A stretch of 64,000 nucleotides of DNA from Hymenobacter gummosus (GCF_003970915.1 NZ_RXOF01000007.1:124001-188000); one strand, 5' to 3'. Shown: positions 1 through 8,612, counted from the stretch's first letter. Numbers and translations: made by a program. The notes: generated by a model not told the origin, from the sequence alone.

Positions 1-36
1 AGCACCGAAACGCGAAGCCCAGCTTCGCGCCAGCCG

Positions 37-312
37 CTACAGCAGCACCTTGCCCAGCAGCAGCCGCACGCCCAGCGTCAGGGCCACGATGAGCACTGCG
101 CCCGCGAAACGCACCGCCTGCGGCCGGCCCGACTTCAGCCAGCGCAGCAGCAGCCACAGCCCCAGGCCCGTCGTCGCCAGGGAGGCGGCGCCCAGCACCA
201 CGGAGCGCAGCGCGTCCATTACCGCGCCGGTGGCCAGGAACATGGTGGCGAAGATGGCCACGGCAAAGTCCAGGCCCTGCAGGCCGGAGGTCGGCTCGTC
301 GGTTGGCTTCAC
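37..312 (-). CDS. Small membrane protein, unknown function
   Basis: A 91-residue protein starting at GTG (310-312). Hydrophobic stretches at about residues 14-35, 38-58 and 67-88 suggest three short membrane helices, with a basic linker (LLRWLKSGRPQAVRF) between the last two. It starts 3 nt after the stop of the GlmU-like gene, so the two are almost certainly cotranscribed, but nothing in the sequence links it to sugar-nucleotide metabolism. I do not recognise the family. Confidence 0.6.
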   Translation of the reverse strand: MKPTDEPTSGLQGLDFAVAIFATMFLATGAVMDALRSVVLGAASLATTGLGLWLLLRWLKSGRPQAVRFAGAVLIVALTLGVRLLLGKVLL

Positions 313-315
313 GGC

Positions 316-1557
316 TTACAGCTCAATGGTGGTATTGGTGTCGGCGCTGCCCGGGCTGGTCCGCTCCCACACCCGGTCCTTGGTGGTCAGCTCAAACACC
401 TTCTCCATGATGCCGCGTTCCACCTCGTCGTAGGGCAGCCCCCGGCGGGCCATGACGCGCTCATTCACCTCGGCCACCTTGCCCAGGCGGAACGTCTCGA
501 AGCCGGCGGCCCCGCCCCAGCTGAACGAGGGAATGAAATTGCGCGGGAAGCCGGCCCCGAACACGTTGGCCGCCACGCCCACCACCGTGCCGGTGTTGAA
601 CATGGTGTTGATGCCGCACTTGCTATGGTCGCCCATCATCAGCCCGCAGAACTGCTGCCCGGTATTCACGAAGCGGCCCGCGGCGTGGCTCCAGATTTTC
701 ACCGGGGCGTAGTTGTTCTTCAGGTTCGAGGTGTTGGTGTCGGCCCCGAGGTTGCACCATTCGCCGATAACCGAGTTGCCCAGGTAGCCGTCGTGGCCCT
801 TGTTGGAGTAGCCCAGCAGGATGGAGTTGCCCACTTCGCCGCCCACCTTGCAGTGCGGGCCCACGGTGTTGTCGCCGCGCATTTTGGCGCCGGCGTTGAT
901 GTGCGAGCCTTCGCAGAGCGCCAGCGGCCCCTTGATGATGGCGCCTTCGTGCACCTGGGCGTTTTTGCCGAGGTAAATCGGCCCGTCCTCGGCGTTGAGA
1001 ATAGCCGCCCGAATCTTCACGCCCTCCTCGATAAAGATGTTTTCCGGCGCGTACACGATGGTGTGCGCATCGTTCACCGGCTGCGACTGGCGACCCTGGG
1101 TCAGCAGGGCGAAGTCGCGGCGGATTTCGGTGCCGTTGCGCAAGAACAGGTGCCAGGGCTGGCTGATAACCGTCACCGGCTCGGCCACCTGCCGGGTGGC
1201 CGCGAAGCCGTCCTGAATCAGCTCGGCCACTTTGCCGGCGTCGGCCAGGTAGGCGGCCACCAGCAGCTCTCCGTCGAACAGGGCCTCGCCGGGCTGCAGG
1301 GCCTGCACCTGCCGGGCCAGCAAATCGTCGGCGCACACGGCCCCGTTGATAACCAGCGCGGGGCCTTCGGCCGGGGCCGCCGGGAATTTGGCCTGTAGGT
1401 AGGGTTCCGTCAGGTAATGTACGTCTTGCCCGAGCCGGTGCTGCCACTTTTCGGCCAGCGTGAGGATGCCGCAGCGCAGCGCCGCCACGGGCCGGGTGAA
1501 GGTGAACGGGAGCAGGTTGGGCCGGATGGCGGGGTCGTCGAAGAGCAGGATGGTCAT
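316..1557 (-). CDS. GlmU-like sugar nucleotidyltransferase/acyltransferase
   Basis: A 413-residue protein of the bacteroidete GlmU-related family. The N-terminus (TILLFDDPAIRPNLLPFTFT, then RPVAALRCGILTL) replaces the classical GxGxGTRM pyrophosphorylase loop, and the C-terminal half (about 170-340) has hexapeptide-type left-handed beta-helix turns (IYLGKNAQVHEGAIIKGPLA and similar). The family is thought to make or modify UDP-GlcNAc for the cell envelope; the exact substrates are not visible here. Start ATG at 1555-1557. A near-consensus promoter element lies at 1647-1654 on the same strand. It leads an operon with the small membrane protein that follows. Confidence 0.85.
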   Translation of the reverse strand: MTILLFDDPAIRPNLLPFTFTRPVAALRCGILTLAEKWQHRLGQDVHYLTEPYLQAKFPAAPAEGPALVINGAVCADDLLARQVQALQPGEALFDGELLVAAYLADAGKVAELIQDGFAATRQVAEPVTVISQPWHLFLRNGTEIRRDFALLTQGRQSQPVNDAHTIVYAPENIFIEEGVKIRAAILNAEDGPIYLGKNAQVHEGAIIKGPLALCEGSHINAGAKMRGDNTVGPHCKVGGEVGNSILLGYSNKGHDGYLGNSVIGEWCNLGADTNTSNLKNNYAPVKIWSHAAGRFVNTGQQFCGLMMGDHSKCGINTMFNTGTVVGVAANVFGAGFPRNFIPSFSWGGAAGFETFRLGKVAEVNERVMARRGLPYDEVERGIMEKVFELTTKDRVWERTSPGSADTNTTIEL

Positions 1558-1646
1558 GGTAGTGCTTGGTGCTTAGGAATTCGTGCTTAGGGGCCGACGC
1601 CTCCCGGCACAACACGCTCGGCTGATGCTCAACCGGAATACGGGGG

Positions 1647-1654
1647 CAAAGGTC
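1647..1654 (-). promoter_or_regulatory. Weak -7 promoter element for the GlmU-like gene
   Basis: Read on the minus strand this is GACCTTTG, one mismatch from the Bacteroidota -7 consensus TAnnTTTG, 90 nt upstream of the start codon. No convincing -33 TTG. Confidence 0.4.
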
Positions 1655-1691
1655 GGGGTCTGCCGCGCAGCATGAAACCCCGGCCCTAAAC

Positions 1692-1724
1692 AAAAACTCC
1701 CGCTGACTCGGGGCCAGCGGGAGT
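1692..1724 (-). terminator. Intrinsic terminator of rpmE2
   Basis: ACTCCCGCTG pairs with CAGCGGGAGT around a 9-nt loop, followed on the minus strand by TTTTTG. It lies just after the L31 gene. Confidence 0.7.
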
Positions 1725-1778
1725 GTTGCAGTCGTTGAACATACCAAGCACCAACAACTAGGCGCTTGGCACTGCCAA

Positions 1779-2027
1779 TTACTTGTTCTTCTTGTAGCGG
1801 TTCATGAACTTCTCCACGCGGCCGGCGGTGTCGAGCAGCACGTTCTTACCCGTGTAGAAGGGGTGCGACTGGCTGCTAACTTCCACCTTGATGACGGGGT
1901 AGGTTTTGCCGTCCTCCATCGTGATGGTCTCGTTCGACGTCATGGTCGAGCGGGTGATGAATTTGAAGTCGCTGGTGGTGTCCTGGAACACTACTTCGCG
2001 GTACTCGGGGTGGATGTCCTTTTTCAT
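1779..2027 (-). CDS. rpmE2: 50S ribosomal protein L31, type B
   Basis: An 82-residue L31. It opens with [17 protein letters not shown] and has the HPFYTGKN segment and a basic C-terminus (FMNRYKKNK) typical of the type B branch. The zinc-binding cysteines of type A L31 are absent, so this is the zinc-free form, which in many bacteria replaces the C+ form when zinc is scarce but in Bacteroidota is often the only L31. It has its own promoter element at 2081-2088 and a terminator at 1692-1724, so it is a single-gene unit. Confidence 0.95.
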   Translation of the reverse strand: MKKDIHPEYREVVFQDTTSDFKFITRSTMTSNETITMEDGKTYPVIKVEVSSQSHPFYTGKNVLLDTAGRVEKFMNRYKKNK

Positions 2028-2080
2028 GGCGCTGATGCGTGAAGTCCTGGTAGGCCCCGCCGATTTTGCGGAAGGGGCAG

Positions 2081-2088
2081 CAAAGGTA
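2081..2088 (-). promoter_or_regulatory. -7 promoter element of rpmE2
   Basis: Minus-strand TACCTTTG matches TAnnTTTG exactly and lies 54 nt upstream of the L31 ATG. Confidence 0.65.
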
Positions 2089-2236
2089 AGGCCTTGAGGC
2101 TAAAAAGAAAAGCCCGCCGGATTTTTTCCGGCTTAATAGAAACTTTACCTTCCGAAATTGACTGAAAAAGTTATTTTTGGTCCCGGTCTGGCCCACCCCG
2201 ACCGTTTCCCCCGCCCGTTCCCCCTCTTGCCGCCGT

Positions 2237-2662
2237 ATGTCTCGTCGGTTTATCTTACCGCTCATTCTCATGCTCTTGCTGGCCGCTACGGCCGCCTGGG
2301 CCGTCACGCTCACGGTGTTCCAGTCCACGCTGGAAGGCTCCTCGGTGCGCGTAGAGTGGGAAGTGCTGAACGAAAGCGGGCTGACGGGCTTCGAGCTGTA
2401 CCGCAAAAGCGCCACCGACGCCAGCTTTAGCCGCGTCAGCACCGTGGCGCCCAGCGGGCAGCGCCGCTACCAGTACCTCGACGCCAACCTGTACCGCGGC
2501 ACCAACGGCACGAACGGCACCTCCGCCACCAACACCGGCCCCTACGTGTACCGGCTCATCGTCAAGTCCACCGGCGGCGACATGAGCTATACCACCGTGC
2601 TCAGCCAGACGCCCAGCGCCGTCCAGCGCTCCTGGGGCAGTATCAAATCGATGTTCCGATAG
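2237..2662 (+). CDS. Secreted protein, fibronectin/Ig-like fold likely
   Basis: A 141-residue protein with a clear signal peptide (MSRRFILPLILMLLLAATAA then WA) after the ATG at 2237; the upstream in-frame GTG at 2177 would put 20 non-hydrophobic residues in front and is rejected. The mature part contains VRVEWEVLNESGLTGFELYR and SYTTVLSQ, the pattern of a short beta-sandwich module of the kind found before C-terminal sorting signals in Bacteroidota (ESGLTGFELYRKS resembles the N-terminal strands of those domains). No sorting domain follows, so it is probably a free periplasmic or secreted module. Confidence 0.65.
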   Translation: MSRRFILPLILMLLLAATAAWAVTLTVFQSTLEGSSVRVEWEVLNESGLTGFELYRKSATDASFSRVSTVAPSGQRRYQYLDANLYRGTNGTNGTSATNTGPYVYRLIVKSTGGDMSYTTVLSQTPSAVQRSWGSIKSMFR

Positions 2663-2663
2663 A

Positions 2664-2823
2664 TGGCCGGATGGCTAAATTGTTAAATGGCTGATGGTTG
2701 AGCCCGGCTTACTCCCATCTGGCTACTGAACCGGAATGATTCCGGTTTTTTTGTGCCCGTTCCGCTCGGCTCAGGCCCCGTAGAACGACCAGCCATTTAG
2801 CTCCCCAACCATTTAACCATTCC
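2664..2823. repeat. Low-complexity inverted-repeat element
   Basis: The left arm is built from ATGGCTAAAT / TTAAATGGCTGATGG and the right arm from its complement (CCATTTAG, CCAACCATTTAACCATT), flanking about 70 nt. It fills the gap between the secreted protein and rdgB. Same architecture as the elements at 40978, 44274, 44717, 58351 and 59417, with different words. Confidence 0.6.
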
Positions 2824-2828
2824 CGCCA

Positions 2829-3419
2829 ATGCGCCTCTGCTTTGCCTCCAACAATGCCCATAAGCTGGACGAAATCCGGCCCCTGCTCCCGCCCCACGTC
2901 GAGCTGCTGAGCTTGGCCGACATCGGCTGCCAGGAGGAGTTGCCCGAAACCCAGGACACGCTGGAAGGCAACGCCCTGCAGAAGGCGCGCTACGTGTGGG
3001 ACAACTACGGCGTGTCCTGCTTCGCCGACGATACCGGCCTGGAAGTCACGGCCCTCAACGGGGCGCCGGGCGTGTACTCGGCCCGCTACGCCGGCCCCCA
3101 GCGCCTCTCGGCCGACAACGTGCAGAAGCTGCTGCAGGAGCTGGCTGGCAAGGAAGACCGCGCCGCCCGCTTCCGCACCGTCATTGCCCTGGTGTCGGGC
3201 GCAGCCGACCAGTGGACGTTTTCGGGCGAGGTGCAGGGCCACATCACCACCGAGCCCCGCGGCACCGGCGGCTTCGGCTACGACCCGGTGTTTGAGCCCG
3301 AAACCCTGGGCAAAACCTTCGCCGAAATGCCGCTGAGCGAGAAAAACGCGCTCAGCCACCGGGCCCGCGCCGTGGCCCAGCTGGCCACGTTTCTGCGCGA
3401 GCGGTACTCGGTGGAGTAG
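2829..3419 (+). CDS. rdgB: RdgB/HAM1 family XTP/dITP pyrophosphatase
   Basis: A 196-residue nucleoside triphosphate pyrophosphatase that hydrolyses dITP, dXTP and related deaminated purine nucleotides to monophosphates, keeping them out of DNA and RNA. Family signatures are present in order: FASNNAHKLDEI at 4-15 (substrate loop), CFADDTGLEVTALNGAPGVY at about 60-80 (metal-binding acidic pair), GGFGYDPVF near 150 and ALSHRARA near 178. ATG at 2829 gives the normal N-terminus and normal length. It precedes udk with a 109-nt gap holding a separate promoter. Confidence 0.93.
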   Translation: MRLCFASNNAHKLDEIRPLLPPHVELLSLADIGCQEELPETQDTLEGNALQKARYVWDNYGVSCFADDTGLEVTALNGAPGVYSARYAGPQRLSADNVQKLLQELAGKEDRAARFRTVIALVSGAADQWTFSGEVQGHITTEPRGTGGFGYDPVFEPETLGKTFAEMPLSEKNALSHRARAVAQLATFLRERYSVE

Positions 3420-3482
3420 CCCCGCTGCGCCCACCCAGCCGCTTTCCTGCGCGGTGAGTGAGGCCGTACTAGCCGAAACCCT

Positions 3483-3490
3483 TACTTTTG
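3483..3490 (+). promoter_or_regulatory. -7 promoter element of udk
   Basis: TACTTTTG matches TAnnTTTG exactly and is 38 nt upstream of the ATG at 3529. Its position inside the longer open frame from 3454 argues for the 3529 start. Confidence 0.65.
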
Positions 3491-3528
3491 CAAGGTTGGC
3501 CCTGCTGGTCGGGCCGCAGTCAGCATTC

Positions 3529-4158
3529 ATGCAACAGCCTTTCATCGTTGGTATCACCGGCGGCAGCGCCTCCGGCAAAACGACCTTTCTGCGCCGGCTT
3601 CTGTCGGCCTTCCCGGAGCAGGATATCTGCCTGATTTCGCAGGACAACTACTACCACCCCCGCGAGGTGCAGCAGGTGGACTCGCAGGGCGTCACCAACT
3701 TCGATTTGCCCGGCAGCATCGACTCGGCCGCCTACGCCGCCGACGTGCTGCGCATCAGCCAGGGCCTCGAGGTGCGCCGCCCGGAGTACACCTTCAACAA
3801 CCCCAACGCCCCGGTTAAGGAGCTGGTGTTCCGCCCCGCGCCCATCGTGGTGGTCGAAGGCATCTTCGTGTTCTACTTCGAGGAAGTGGCCAAGCTGCTC
3901 GATTTGAAGGTGTACATCGACGCGCGGGAGCACGTGAAAGTGCTGCGCCGCATCGTGCGCGACCGGGACGAGCGGGGCTACGACCTGGAGGACGTGCTTT
4001 ACCGCTACACCCACCACGTGGCGCCGACTTACGAGAAGTACATCAAGCCCTTCAAGCACGACGCGGACATCATCATTCCCAACAACCGCCACTTCGACAA
4101 GGGCCTGGAAGTGCTCATTGCCTACCTGCAAAGCCGCATCGGTCAGCCGAAAAGCTAA
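3529..4158 (+). CDS. udk: Uridine kinase
   Basis: A 209-residue cytoplasmic kinase that phosphorylates uridine and cytidine to the monophosphates in pyrimidine salvage. The P-loop GGSASGKTTF lies at residues 9-18, followed by ISQDNYYHPR (nucleoside-binding DxYY region) and NFDLPGSIDS; VVVEGIFVFYFEE and RRIVRDRDERGY are the Walker-B-like and lid segments. The open frame begins at 3454, but the promoter at 3483-3490 and the family N-terminus support ATG 3529. It is monocistronic and convergent with the BatD-like gene, sharing a bidirectional terminator. Confidence 0.93.
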   Translation: MQQPFIVGITGGSASGKTTFLRRLLSAFPEQDICLISQDNYYHPREVQQVDSQGVTNFDLPGSIDSAAYAADVLRISQGLEVRRPEYTFNNPNAPVKELVFRPAPIVVVEGIFVFYFEEVAKLLDLKVYIDAREHVKVLRRIVRDRDERGYDLEDVLYRYTHHVAPTYEKYIKPFKHDADIIIPNNRHFDKGLEVLIAYLQSRIGQPKS

Positions 4159-4174
4159 GCGGGCCTTGCTACCG

Positions 4175-4222
4175 AAACCGCTGCGGCCGCTCCGGACTTC
4201 CGGGGCGGCCGCAGTGGTTTTG
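4175..4222. terminator. Bidirectional terminator between udk and the BatD-like gene
   Basis: A long GC-rich stem (AAACCGCTGCGGCCGC pairing with GCGGCCGCAGTGGTTT) with T-runs on both sides, in the gap between the two convergent genes. Confidence 0.75.
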
Positions 4223-4239
4223 GGCCGATTCCGGCGGGC

Positions 4240-5790
4240 TCAGCCCTGGCGCCGGGCCGTCCACCAGCCGAAGCCGGCCAGCGTCAGCAGCAGGGCCAGC
4301 ACGCCGTTGGCGTAGCGCCGGGTCTGGCGGGCGGCATCCATGTCCAGCAGCTTGTCGTCGGCGGCGGCCAGCTGCTGGGTGTAAAAGGGGTCGGTGCGCA
4401 CGAAGGCCGTGACTTCCTGCGGGGGCGTCACGGCCGGGCCGGTCACGGCCAGCGTCAGCTCGGGGCGCAGGGTGTCGTAGCGGCCGAGGTCGGGGTTGAA
4501 CACGGGCACCTGCAGCACCTCGCGCAGCCGCAGCGGCCCGGGCTGCCGCGGCACCAGGCGGTAGCGCAGCACCTTGCGGCCACTCACGCGGCCGTCGGCG
4601 CGGGTCAGCTCCTGCCGCACCTCGGGGCCGTACACCTCCAGCCCGGCGGGGGTGCGGACAGCGGGCGGCGGCAGGGCCGTCAGGTTGCCTTCGCCCTCCA
4701 CCACCAGCGTGTAGGTGATGGTGTGCCCGGTGCGAAACTGCGTGCTGCCCACGCCTTCGCTCAGGCGGTAGCGGCCCACGGCGGGCAGGGTTTTCACCGA
4801 GTCGGGCAGCGCCGGCAGCGGGCGCACCTGCACGGCGCGGGCCCGGCTGAGGTAGGTTTTGTAGCCCTCCAGGCGGTTGTCGAGGCCGGGCTCGGGGCGC
4901 TTGGCCACCCGGTACTTTTTCATCTGCAGGGCCAGCGCCGGGAAGGTCAGCGGCTTGGTGCTGAGCGGGTAGTACACCGCCTCGTAGAGCTGGTAGCGCA
5001 GATACGGCTTGCCGCCGATACGCACCGAGTCGGGCCGGATGTCGGTTTCGTCGAAGGCTTCCTCCCAGGCCGAGGGCTGGCGCAGCTGCCGCAGCAAGGG
5101 CGGCAGCTGCTCGGCAAAGCGGTAAAAATCGAGCAGCCCCTGGTCGGACGGGGCCAGGTAGAAGTACAGGCCCACGTGCACCGGCTCGCCCACCCAGGCC
5201 ACGGCCTTATCGGGCTCCAAGGACAGAAAGGCGTTGTCGCGGGGCTCCACGAACTCCTGGGGCTTGGGCTTGCCCAGCAGCTGGTCGAGCAGGCCGATAC
5301 CCAGCGGCTGCTTGCTGGCCGGCGGGGCAGTGCCGGGCTGGGCCGCCGTGGCCGGCGCGGCCTGGGGCAGCACGCGCAGGGTAGCCCCGGCCGAGCGCAG
5401 CACCTGCCCGTTCACCGTCAGGCTGAAGGGCTTGAGCACAAATTCGCCCTCGGCAAAGGCGGCGTAGCGCTGCGTCAGCACCAGCTCCACGCTGCTGCGG
5501 CCCGCCACGGTGCGGGTAGTCGTGGTCGACGTCTTACCGCTTTTTTTGAAGCCTTCGATGTCGGGAAAGGCCGAGTACTTATCCAGCGCCGCCCCGCGCA
5601 GGCGCAGGGCAATGGTAAAGTACTCGTTGATGGGGAAGCTGCTCCGGCCCAGCTCCAGATCGGCCTGCTGCCCGGCGGGCGCGGCGGCGGCCGGGGGCGC
5701 GGCGGGTGTCTGGGCCCGCCCGGCGCGGGGCGCGGCCCCGCTCAAGAGCAGGCACAGCTGGCCAATCAAAAAAAAATAGCGCCACGGCAT
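4240..5790 (-). CDS. BatD-like exported protein
   Basis: A 516-residue protein from ATG 5788-5790. It has an N-terminal signal peptide (YFFLIGQLCLLLSGAAPRAG), a large beta-rich periplasmic part with repeated Ig-like strands, and one C-terminal helix (YANGVLALLLTLAGFGWW) followed by TARRQG. This layout and the opening segment (SFPINEYFTIALRLRG, SKTGKTSTTTT-type loop) fit the BatD/oxygen-tolerance family. BatD normally sits in moxR-batA-batB-batC-batD operons with VWA and TPR proteins; none of these is adjacent here, and the only MoxR in the window is 53 kb away. Function is therefore uncertain. Confidence 0.7.
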   Translation of the reverse strand: MPWRYFFLIGQLCLLLSGAAPRAGRAQTPAAPPAAAAPAGQQADLELGRSSFPINEYFTIALRLRGAALDKYSAFPDIEGFKKSGKTSTTTTRTVAGRSSVELVLTQRYAAFAEGEFVLKPFSLTVNGQVLRSAGATLRVLPQAAPATAAQPGTAPPASKQPLGIGLLDQLLGKPKPQEFVEPRDNAFLSLEPDKAVAWVGEPVHVGLYFYLAPSDQGLLDFYRFAEQLPPLLRQLRQPSAWEEAFDETDIRPDSVRIGGKPYLRYQLYEAVYYPLSTKPLTFPALALQMKKYRVAKRPEPGLDNRLEGYKTYLSRARAVQVRPLPALPDSVKTLPAVGRYRLSEGVGSTQFRTGHTITYTLVVEGEGNLTALPPPAVRTPAGLEVYGPEVRQELTRADGRVSGRKVLRYRLVPRQPGPLRLREVLQVPVFNPDLGRYDTLRPELTLAVTGPAVTPPQEVTAFVRTDPFYTQQLAAADDKLLDMDAARQTRRYANGVLALLLTLAGFGWWTARRQG

Positions 5791-5795
5791 ACCCT

Positions 5796-5803
5796 CAAAA
5801 CTA
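5796..5803 (-). promoter_or_regulatory. -7 element 5 nt from the BatD-like ATG
   Basis: Minus-strand TAGTTTTG fits TAnnTTTG; only AGGGT separates it from the ATG, so the transcript would be leaderless or nearly so. Confidence 0.5.
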
Positions 5804-6056
5804 CGCAAAACCGGGGGCAAAACATGCTCGGCAGCACTGCCAGGCGGGTTTGGCGAATTTCTTCTTCAATATTAAAAACCTAACATATAAACAAATCTTT
5901 TCGCGAAAAAAATCCACGGCTGAGCTAGGCGCGTAGGTGCATCAAATTCCTCCCCCATCCCTGGTTCAATGTTTTCCCGGCAGAGCCCTATCCGGCACTG
6001 CGCAGGACCGCTTTGTGCCTGAGGTTTCGTTCAACCCCCATTCATTCATAACCCCT

Positions 6057-6782
6057 ATGACCTCACGCAACCAAACCCCTGCCCCCGCAGAGGCCGGCCT
6101 GGGCAGCCAGCTGCAGAAGCCCGTTGACCGCCGCCTGTTTTTGCGCTACACCGGCCTGACGGCCGCCGCCGCGGGCCTCTTCCTGGCCGGCTGCGACGAC
6201 GATGAAAACAACAACACAACGACCGTCAGCTTGGGCTCCGGCGACGTGGGTGTGCTGAACTACGCCTACGCCCTCGAGCAGCTGGAAGCAGCTTTCTACG
6301 CGCAGGTAATTGCTAACCCTAGCTTCGCCACCGCCTTTACCAGCGCCGACGAGCGGGCCGCCCTCACGGCCATTGCCAAGCACGAGGCCATTCACCGCGA
6401 CTTTTTCAAGGCCGCCATTACGGCCGCCGCGCCCACTCAGATTATCGGGGGGTTGACGCCCAACTTCAGCACCGTCAACTTCGCCAGCCGCGACTCGGTG
6501 CTGCAGACGGCCAAGACGTTTGAGGATTTGGGCGTAGCTGCCTACAACGGGGCTGGTCAGCTGATTCAGAACCCGACTTACCTGACCATAGCCGGTAAAA
6601 TCGTGTCGGTGGAAGCCCGCCACGCCGCTTACATCCGCGACTTGCTCAGTAACGGCTCGTTTGCCGACAGCACCACGGTGGACGCCAACGGCCTCGACAA
6701 GGCCATGACGGTAGCCCAGGTACTCAGCGCCGCCCAGCCGTTCATCACCGAGCGCGTCAACGGCGACAACGTTGGCAAGTAA
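6057..6782 (+). CDS. Ferritin-like exported lipoprotein, pair A first member
   Basis: A 241-residue protein from ATG 6057. A twin-arginine-like DRRLFLRYTG precedes a hydrophobic stretch ending in the lipobox FLAGC (Cys about 45), so it is probably Tat-exported and lipidated. The rest is a Ferritin_2-type four-helix bundle with the four ligand groups visible: ALEQLEAAFYAQV, AKHEAIHRDF (ExxH), TFEDLGVAAYNG, VEARHAAYIRDL (ExxH). The family includes the plant desiccation protein PCC13-62; the biochemical role is unknown, metal binding or peroxide protection being plausible. A 32-nt gap to the second member implies an operon. The upstream 5821-5936 stretch is AT-rich and likely carries the promoter. 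Confidence 0.85.
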   Translation: MTSRNQTPAPAEAGLGSQLQKPVDRRLFLRYTGLTAAAAGLFLAGCDDDENNNTTTVSLGSGDVGVLNYAYALEQLEAAFYAQVIANPSFATAFTSADERAALTAIAKHEAIHRDFFKAAITAAAPTQIIGGLTPNFSTVNFASRDSVLQTAKTFEDLGVAAYNGAGQLIQNPTYLTIAGKIVSVEARHAAYIRDLLSNGSFADSTTVDANGLDKAMTVAQVLSAAQPFITERVNGDNVGK

Positions 6783-6814
6783 GCTTTTCTCTCAACCAGA
6801 CCCGCACCCGTATT

Positions 6815-7684
6815 ATGAACCTGTTTCAGATAATTTCCGAAATTGAAAAGGTGGACCCGGAATTCACCGACCGCCTGACGCACCGCCGCAGCGCCCTTAG
6901 CCTGCTGGGCGACCTGGGCAAGAAAATGGCCCTGGCCGCCGCCCCGGTGGCTATCGGCTCGGCCTTCAACAAAGTAGTGGCCCAGAACAACCTCAGCACC
7001 GTCAACGACGTGCTGAACTACGCCCTGCTGCTGGAGCGCCTGGAGTACAGCTTCTACAACCAGGCGCTGTCGGCCGCCACGCTGTCGGCCAACCTGACCG
7101 GTGCCGCCCGCACGGCCGTGGAAACCATCCGCGCCCACGAGCTGGCCCACGTAAACCTGCTGACTGCCGCCCTGGGCTCGGCCGCCGCCCCGGCGCCGGC
7201 CAACGGCTTCAACTTCGGCACCGCCTTCGCCACCTACGCCTCTTTCCTCACCTTCGCCCAGGCGTTTGAGGACACCGGCGTGCGGGCTTACAAAGGCCAA
7301 GCCACCAAGATTCCGCGCACCCTGAACCCGACCGTGGGTGGCAATACGGTGAACCTGCTGACCGTCGCCCTGCAAATTCACTCGGTGGAGGCCCGCCACG
7401 CAGCCCACATCCGCTACATGCGACGTGGCGCTACGGCCGGCGGCCAGACCACCATCATGCCCTGGATTATCAACTCGGACGCCAACGGCGCTCCGGCGGC
7501 CGTGTACGGCGCCGGCAACCCGGCGGCGGACTTCCCGGCCGAAGGCAACCTGGTGCAAGCCGGCGTTACGCTGACCACCGGTCTGGGCACCACCTACACG
7601 GCCGATGAGGTCAGCGCCGCCTTCGACGAGCCGCTCGACAACACCACCGTCACTGCCATTGCCCGCTCGGCCGCTACCTTCTAA
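6815..7684 (+). CDS. Ferritin-like exported protein, pair A second member
   Basis: A 289-residue paralogue of its neighbour. The N-terminus has a cytoplasmic lead (MNLFQIISEIEKVDPEFTDR), then HRRSALSLLGDLG and a hydrophobic segment ending near AFNKVVAQ, a Tat-like signal without a lipobox. Ferritin-type ligand groups are complete: LLERLEYSFYNQ, RAHELAHVNL, AFEDTGVRAYKG, VEARHAAHIRYM. A C-terminal extension ends in AFDEPLDN, a motif shared with the second member of the other pair (8613-9473) and absent from the first members. It is followed by a strong terminator at 7708-7737. Confidence 0.85.
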   Translation: MNLFQIISEIEKVDPEFTDRLTHRRSALSLLGDLGKKMALAAAPVAIGSAFNKVVAQNNLSTVNDVLNYALLLERLEYSFYNQALSAATLSANLTGAARTAVETIRAHELAHVNLLTAALGSAAAPAPANGFNFGTAFATYASFLTFAQAFEDTGVRAYKGQATKIPRTLNPTVGGNTVNLLTVALQIHSVEARHAAHIRYMRRGATAGGQTTIMPWIINSDANGAPAAVYGAGNPAADFPAEGNLVQAGVTLTTGLGTTYTADEVSAAFDEPLDNTTVTAIARSAATF

Positions 7685-7707
7685 GCGCTGCCCGCCCGCA
7701 AGTATTC

Positions 7708-7737
7708 ACGGCCAGCCCGCACCTGCGGGCTGGCCGT
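7708..7737 (+). terminator. Terminator after ferritin pair A
   Basis: ACGGCCAGCCCGC pairs with GCGGGCTGGCCGT around a 4-nt loop; followed by TGTGTTAT, so the T-run is weak. Confidence 0.65.
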
Positions 7738-7818
7738 TGTGTTATAGCCCCGGTCGTGCAACCTATCCGCTACCGGCCGGCTCCTCTTTCGGAGGCTGCG
7801 CATTTGGTGCTGAGCGAG

Positions 7819-7826
7819 TACCTTTG
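7819..7826 (+). promoter_or_regulatory. -7 promoter element of ferritin pair B
   Basis: TACCTTTG, exact match to TAnnTTTG, 50 nt upstream of the ATG at 7877. It shows that the second pair has its own promoter. Confidence 0.65.
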
Positions 7827-7876
7827 CGGTTCAGGCCCGCGGCAATTCCCTGCCCGTAAGCTTTTTGTTTCTTCGT

Positions 7877-8590
7877 ATGCCCGAGGCATCTTCCTCTTCT
7901 TCCCCGTCGACGCTTAACCGCCGCTCCTTCCTGGCCAGCGCCGGCGTAGCCACGGCTTCGCTGCTGGTGCTGGCCGCCTGCGAAGACGACAACCCCGCGC
8001 CGACCACCGACCCGTTTATTGCCCTGGCCGCCGGCGACCCGGGCGTGCTGTCGTACTTCTACCTGCTGGAGCGGTTTTCGGCCGAATTCTACAATAAAGT
8101 GCTGGCCGCGCCGCCCACCGACCTCACCGCCACCGATTTGGCCGTGCTGCGCGACTTGTACCGCCACGAGCTGGCGCACCGCGAAACCCTCAACCAGGTA
8201 TTTTCCGCCAATGGCCTGACGCTCGACGTTAACCTGCCGGCTCTCGAGTTCAAGTACGACTCGTTTACGCTCACCACCCGGGCGGGCGTGCTCAGCGCGG
8301 CCCAGACCATCGAGGATATGGGCGTGGCGGCCCTGGCCGGCGCCGCCAAGCTGGTGGCCGACGCCAACTACCTGCAACTGGTGCTGAAGATAATGGCCGT
8401 GGAAGCCCGCCACGCCGCCGCCATCCGCGACCTGAACCAGGCCGGCTCCTTCGCCGGCGCCGATGTGGTTCCGCAGACGGGTACCGAAGCCGGCCTCAAC
8501 CGCGTGCTCACGCCCACTGAGGTGCTGGCCGAATTCACCGCCAAATACAGCCCCATCAAGCTGCGGGCCGATAACCTGCCCACCAGCTAA
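7877..8590 (+). CDS. Ferritin-like exported lipoprotein, pair B first member
   Basis: A 237-residue protein from ATG 7877 (a TTG at 7865 is less likely). NRRSFLASAG is a good twin-arginine motif and LVLAAC a lipobox. Ligand groups: LLERFSAEFYNK, YRHELAHRET (ExxH), TIEDMGVAALAG, VEARHAAAIRDL. It is the counterpart of 6057-6782, and shares with it the GDxGVLxYxYxLE entry to helix 1. It is followed after 22 nt by the second member, repeating the order of pair A. Confidence 0.85.
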   Translation: MPEASSSSSPSTLNRRSFLASAGVATASLLVLAACEDDNPAPTTDPFIALAAGDPGVLSYFYLLERFSAEFYNKVLAAPPTDLTATDLAVLRDLYRHELAHRETLNQVFSANGLTLDVNLPALEFKYDSFTLTTRAGVLSAAQTIEDMGVAALAGAAKLVADANYLQLVLKIMAVEARHAAAIRDLNQAGSFAGADVVPQTGTEAGLNRVLTPTEVLAEFTAKYSPIKLRADNLPTS

Positions 8591-8612
8591 GCAGCGCTTT
8601 CCTAGTCTACCT

